Source: CAURNT01 sp963526495 (GTDB lineage Bacteria; Fusobacteriota; Fusobacteriia; Fusobacteriales; Leptotrichiaceae). Taken from it: a DNA stretch of 23,719 nt. Positions 21,971-23,719 of this stretch are shown piece by piece. The stretch covers positions 1-23,719 of the forward strand of contig CAURNT010000019.1 of assembly GCA_963526495.1 (NCBI GenBank), written 5' to 3'. The notes under the pieces are model-generated. The model was not told the origin of the DNA. It worked only from the letters and a program-made list of their open reading frames with translations, and made no database searches. The position numbers were made by a program, and so were the translations under genes. The stretch's first letter is position 1, and every line of letters starts with the position of its first letter.

Positions 21971-22798
21971 TTATTTTTTTCTCTTTCTTACGATGAATTT
22001 ATCAGAGTTTTTCTTACCTCTAGTTTTCTTACCTAAAGCAGGTTTACCCCAAGGAGTAACTGGTGCTTTTCTACCTATTGGAGATCTTCCTTCTCCTCCT
22101 CCGTGTGGATGGTCTACAGGGTTCATTACTGATCCTCTAACATGAGGTTTTCTTCCTAAGTGTCTATTTCTTCCAGCTTTACCTAAAGATACTAATGAGT
22201 GTTCAGAATTTCCTACTACACCTACTGTTGCAAAACATTCTCTATGAATTAATCTTAATTCTCCAGAAGGTAATTCAACGTGGCAGTAAGTTCCTTCTTT
22301 AGCTACAAGTCTTGCTGAAGTTCCAGCTGATCTTGCAAGTTGTCCACCTTTACCAGCTATTAATTCAACATTGTGAATTAAAGTACCTACTGGTAAATCT
22401 TTAAGTTTTAAAGCATTTCCTGGTTTAATTTCAGCATTTTCACCTGCTAAAACTGTATCACCTTTCTTTAACCCATTAGGAGCTAAGATGTATCTCTTTT
22501 CTCCATCTACATAATGTAATAAAGCAATATTTGCTGTTCTATTAGGATCATACTCTATTGTTGCAACTTTTGCAGGTATCCCTAATTTGTTTCTTTTCCA
22601 ATCGATTACTCTATATAATCTCTTGTGACCTTTGTGTCTGTTTCTTCCTGTTCTGTGTCCATAGTTGTCTATACCATAAGATGATGATAATGGTTCAACT
22701 AATGTTTTTTCAGGTCTAACTTTGTCTAATTCAGTATTTACTAAAATTGACATGTGCCGAGTACCGCTTGTTATCGGTTTTAATTTTTTGATAGGCAT
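21971..22798 (-). CDS. rplB: 50S ribosomal protein L2, first gene of this operon
   Basis: L2 is a primary 23S rRNA binder needed for subunit joining and peptidyl transfer. The 275-residue protein has the KLKPITSGTRHMS start, GRNRHKGHKRLYRVIDW, and the C-terminal signature MNPVDHPHGGGEGRSPIGRK with the conserved His of the PHGGG loop. In most bacteria it is the fifth gene of the S10 operon. Here nothing ribosomal lies upstream; a promoter (22923-22951) and a structured leader precede it. Shine-Dalgarno GGAGGGA precedes the ATG. Confidence 0.98.
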   Translation of the reverse strand: MPIKKLKPITSGTRHMSILVNTELDKVRPEKTLVEPLSSSYGIDNYGHRTGRNRHKGHKRLYRVIDWKRNKLGIPAKVATIEYDPNRTANIALLHYVDGEKRYILAPNGLKKGDTVLAGENAEIKPGNALKLKDLPVGTLIHNVELIAGKGGQLARSAGTSARLVAKEGTYCHVELPSGELRLIHRECFATVGVVGNSEHSLVSLGKAGRNRHLGRKPHVRGSVMNPVDHPHGGGEGRSPIGRKAPVTPWGKPALGKKTRGKKNSDKFIVRKRKK

Positions 22799-22916
22799 AT
22801 CTTCCCTCCAATTTCTTTAATTTTATATACACACTCTACCTCGTGTGCACCTATAAAGTGCAAGCACATAAAAAAAGTGTGCTGACCTATAATAAGAACT
22901 AGTTTTACTAGTCAAC
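22799..22916 (-). promoter_or_regulatory. Structured 5' leader of the rplB operon
   Basis: The roughly 118-nt leader can form: ACTAGT-AAA-ACTAGT (22912-22898); AGCACA...TGTGCT (22883-22863); GCAC...GTGC (22861-22847); and GCACAC...GTGTGT (22848-22829). The third and fourth share bases, and the AGCACAC and GTGTG arms can also pair, so alternative folds are possible. None is followed by a T run, so translation control is more likely than attenuation. It is a candidate site for autogenous repression by an operon product. Confidence 0.5.
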
Positions 22917-22922
22917 TTAGTT

Positions 22923-22951
22923 AGTATATCACAAAAGAAGGTAAAAGTCTA
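22923..22951 (-). promoter_or_regulatory. Sigma70-type promoter for the rplB-secY operon
   Basis: On the minus strand TAGACT (22951-22946) and a perfect TATACT (22928-22923) have a 17-bp spacer. A second weaker candidate starts at TTGACT about 35 bp further down (near 22914), but its -10 is poorly placed. Confidence 0.6.
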
Positions 22952-22996
22952 GTGTTTTTCAGTATTTTTTTCGTATTTTTTTAAATATATATTTTT

Positions 22997-23620
22997 CTAA
23001 ATATTTTTAGCAATTTTTTCTACCTTTTTCAAAAATTTATTCCTTTGCTCCAGTGTATTACTATCTCTTCCCATATTCCCAAAAGTTGTAACTCTTTTAG
23101 TCTTTATACCACAATGGTTAAGTACAGCATTTTTCAAAACAGATACTCCATAACTATCAGGTATACTTACAGGTCCTGAAAATATTTTATACCACCAAGT
23201 AGGCCCCTGTGAAGTTGCAAATATTTCAGCAGTTTTACCTTTTAATAGTTTCTTAAATTGTCTTCCCATTATGAAGTTTATAACAAAAATACCACTTTTA
23301 TTAGAAGAATAAGCTATACCTGGTGTAAACACTCTATCTATCCATCCTTTTAAAAGACTAGGCATAGAGCTCCACCAAATAGGATAAACAAATACAATAT
23401 GATCTGCCCAAAGCAAAAGTTCTTGAGACCTAGATATATTTTCATCCTTTTCCATTCTTTTTCTATAGCCATATCTTAAAACAGGATCAAAATCTATATC
23501 ATTAAGTTTCAAAGTTTCAATATCATGCTTATCTCTATCTATATTATCCACATATGAATTAAATATTGCTTCACAAAAACTTTCTTTATCTGGATGTCCA
23601 TTTACAACTAATATATTCAT
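22997..23620 (-). CDS. NAD(P)H:quinone oxidoreductase, flavodoxin-like fold (MdaB/KefF/NQO type)
   Basis: A 207-residue member of the Flavodoxin_2 family, which binds FAD or FMN and reduces quinones by two electrons from NAD(P)H, often as redox-stress defence. Marks are VVNGHPDKESF (residues 5-15), the FVYPIWWSSMPSLLKGWIDR block (77-96), TPGIAY and the SQGPTWWY segment. The true substrate is unknown. It has a good promoter upstream and Shine-Dalgarno GGGAGGT before the ATG. It lies 198 bp upstream of rplB on the same strand, and I see no GC hairpin terminator between them, so read-through into the ribosomal operon is possible. Confidence 0.9.
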   Translation of the reverse strand: MNILVVNGHPDKESFCEAIFNSYVDNIDRDKHDIETLKLNDIDFDPVLRYGYRKRMEKDENISRSQELLLWADHIVFVYPIWWSSMPSLLKGWIDRVFTPGIAYSSNKSGIFVINFIMGRQFKKLLKGKTAEIFATSQGPTWWYKIFSGPVSIPDSYGVSVLKNAVLNHCGIKTKRVTTFGNMGRDSNTLEQRNKFLKKVEKIAKNI

Positions 23621-23652
23621 AACATCTTACCTCCCATATGTTGTACAGATGT

Positions 23653-23681
23653 ATATTATCATTTTATATCATATATTGCAA
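23653..23681 (-). promoter_or_regulatory. Sigma70-type promoter for the quinone oxidoreductase
   Basis: On the minus strand TTGCAA (23681-23676) and TAATAT (23658-23653) have a 17-bp spacer. The -35 lies inside a 10-bp perfect palindrome, TATTGCAATA (23674-23683). The -10 with its downstream bases (TAATATACA) matches that of clpB. Confidence 0.65.
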
Positions 23682-23685
23682 TACA

Positions 23686-23719
23686 ACAAAAGGCTATCGC
23701 AACCTAAGTCACCCTAAAT
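23686..23719 (-). terminator. Possible half of a terminator hairpin at the window edge
   Basis: On the minus strand GGGTGACTTAGGTTGCGATA, continuing GCC, is followed by TTTTGTTGT. This is markedly more GC-rich than the surroundings and looks like the descending arm of a long terminator stem for a gene to the right. The partner arm would be outside the window, so it cannot be confirmed; a mobile-element end is the alternative. Confidence 0.3.

Noticed and set aside
15639..22145. Plus-strand open frames opposite the ribosomal protein genes (for example near 15639, 16747, 17371, 19910, 21281 and 21936)
   Set aside because: They are antisense shadows of well-conserved ribosomal genes. Their translations are low-complexity hydrophobic text without Shine-Dalgarno sites or family motifs.
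22898..22912. ACTAGT-AAA-ACTAGT hairpin as an intrinsic terminator between the oxidoreductase and rplB
   Set aside because: No T run follows in either direction that would fit, and the stem is only 6 bp. It is better seen as part of the rplB leader.
22952..22996. A terminator right after the quinone oxidoreductase gene
   Set aside because: The stretch is A/T-rich with repeated AAATAC-type text but has no stable stem followed by T's on the minus strand.
1..23719. CRISPR array, phage module, toxin-antitoxin pair or defence island
   Set aside because: There are no regularly spaced repeats and no matching gene families; apart from the IS end the content is housekeeping or single unknown genes.

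Overview
The window is very AT-rich bacterial DNA using standard genetic code 11: several genes end in TGA, and tryptophan is TGG, which argues against a mollicute. The best guess is a low-GC Fusobacteriota, perhaps Leptotrichiaceae (Streptobacillus/Sneathia/Leptotrichia-like). Reasons are the long tandem-domain SppA typical of diderms, secreted proteins with plain Sec signals, a zinc-free S14 and PdxS/PdxT. This is inference from gene content, not a database match.

Layout. (1) 1-96: right end of an IS3-family element, showing the transposase C-terminus and terminal inverted repeat. (2) 120-3302, minus: a tightly overlapping five-gene operon, pdxS-pdxT-GNAT-ybxB-like methyltransferase-yaaA, for pyridoxal phosphate synthesis plus accessory and stress functions. 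(3) 3439-5196, plus: sppA, divergent from pdxS. (4) 5215-6650, plus: an atypical OmpR-type regulator whose receiver lacks key residues, followed by an unrecognised single-pass membrane protein, with a perfect 26-bp palindrome upstream. (5) 6691-7290, plus: a secreted protein of unknown function. (6) 7421-8569, minus: nagA with an unusual leader. (7) 8821-10274, plus: an orphan zinc/manganese-type binding protein and an NADPH-dependent FMN reductase-like flavoprotein. (8) 10332-12848, minus: clpB under a consensus promoter and a CIRCE operator (HrcA control). (9) 12970-14013, minus: an M42 metallo-aminopeptidase. (10) 14065-22798, minus: an 18-gene ribosomal protein operon, rplB to secY. (11) 22997-23620, minus: a flavodoxin-fold quinone oxidoreductase.

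The ribosomal operon is the core of the window. It lacks rpsJ-rplC-rplD-rplW at the front and adk-map-infA at the back. It instead starts at rplB behind a promoter and a roughly 118-nt leader with competing hairpins, and ends after secY with a putative terminator. Six of its 18 genes use GTG or TTG starts. No gene-free stretch exceeds 300 bases. I see no CRISPR array, tRNA, rRNA, phage or defence system. The least explained parts are the orphan regulator/membrane-protein pair with its palindrome, and the rplB leader.
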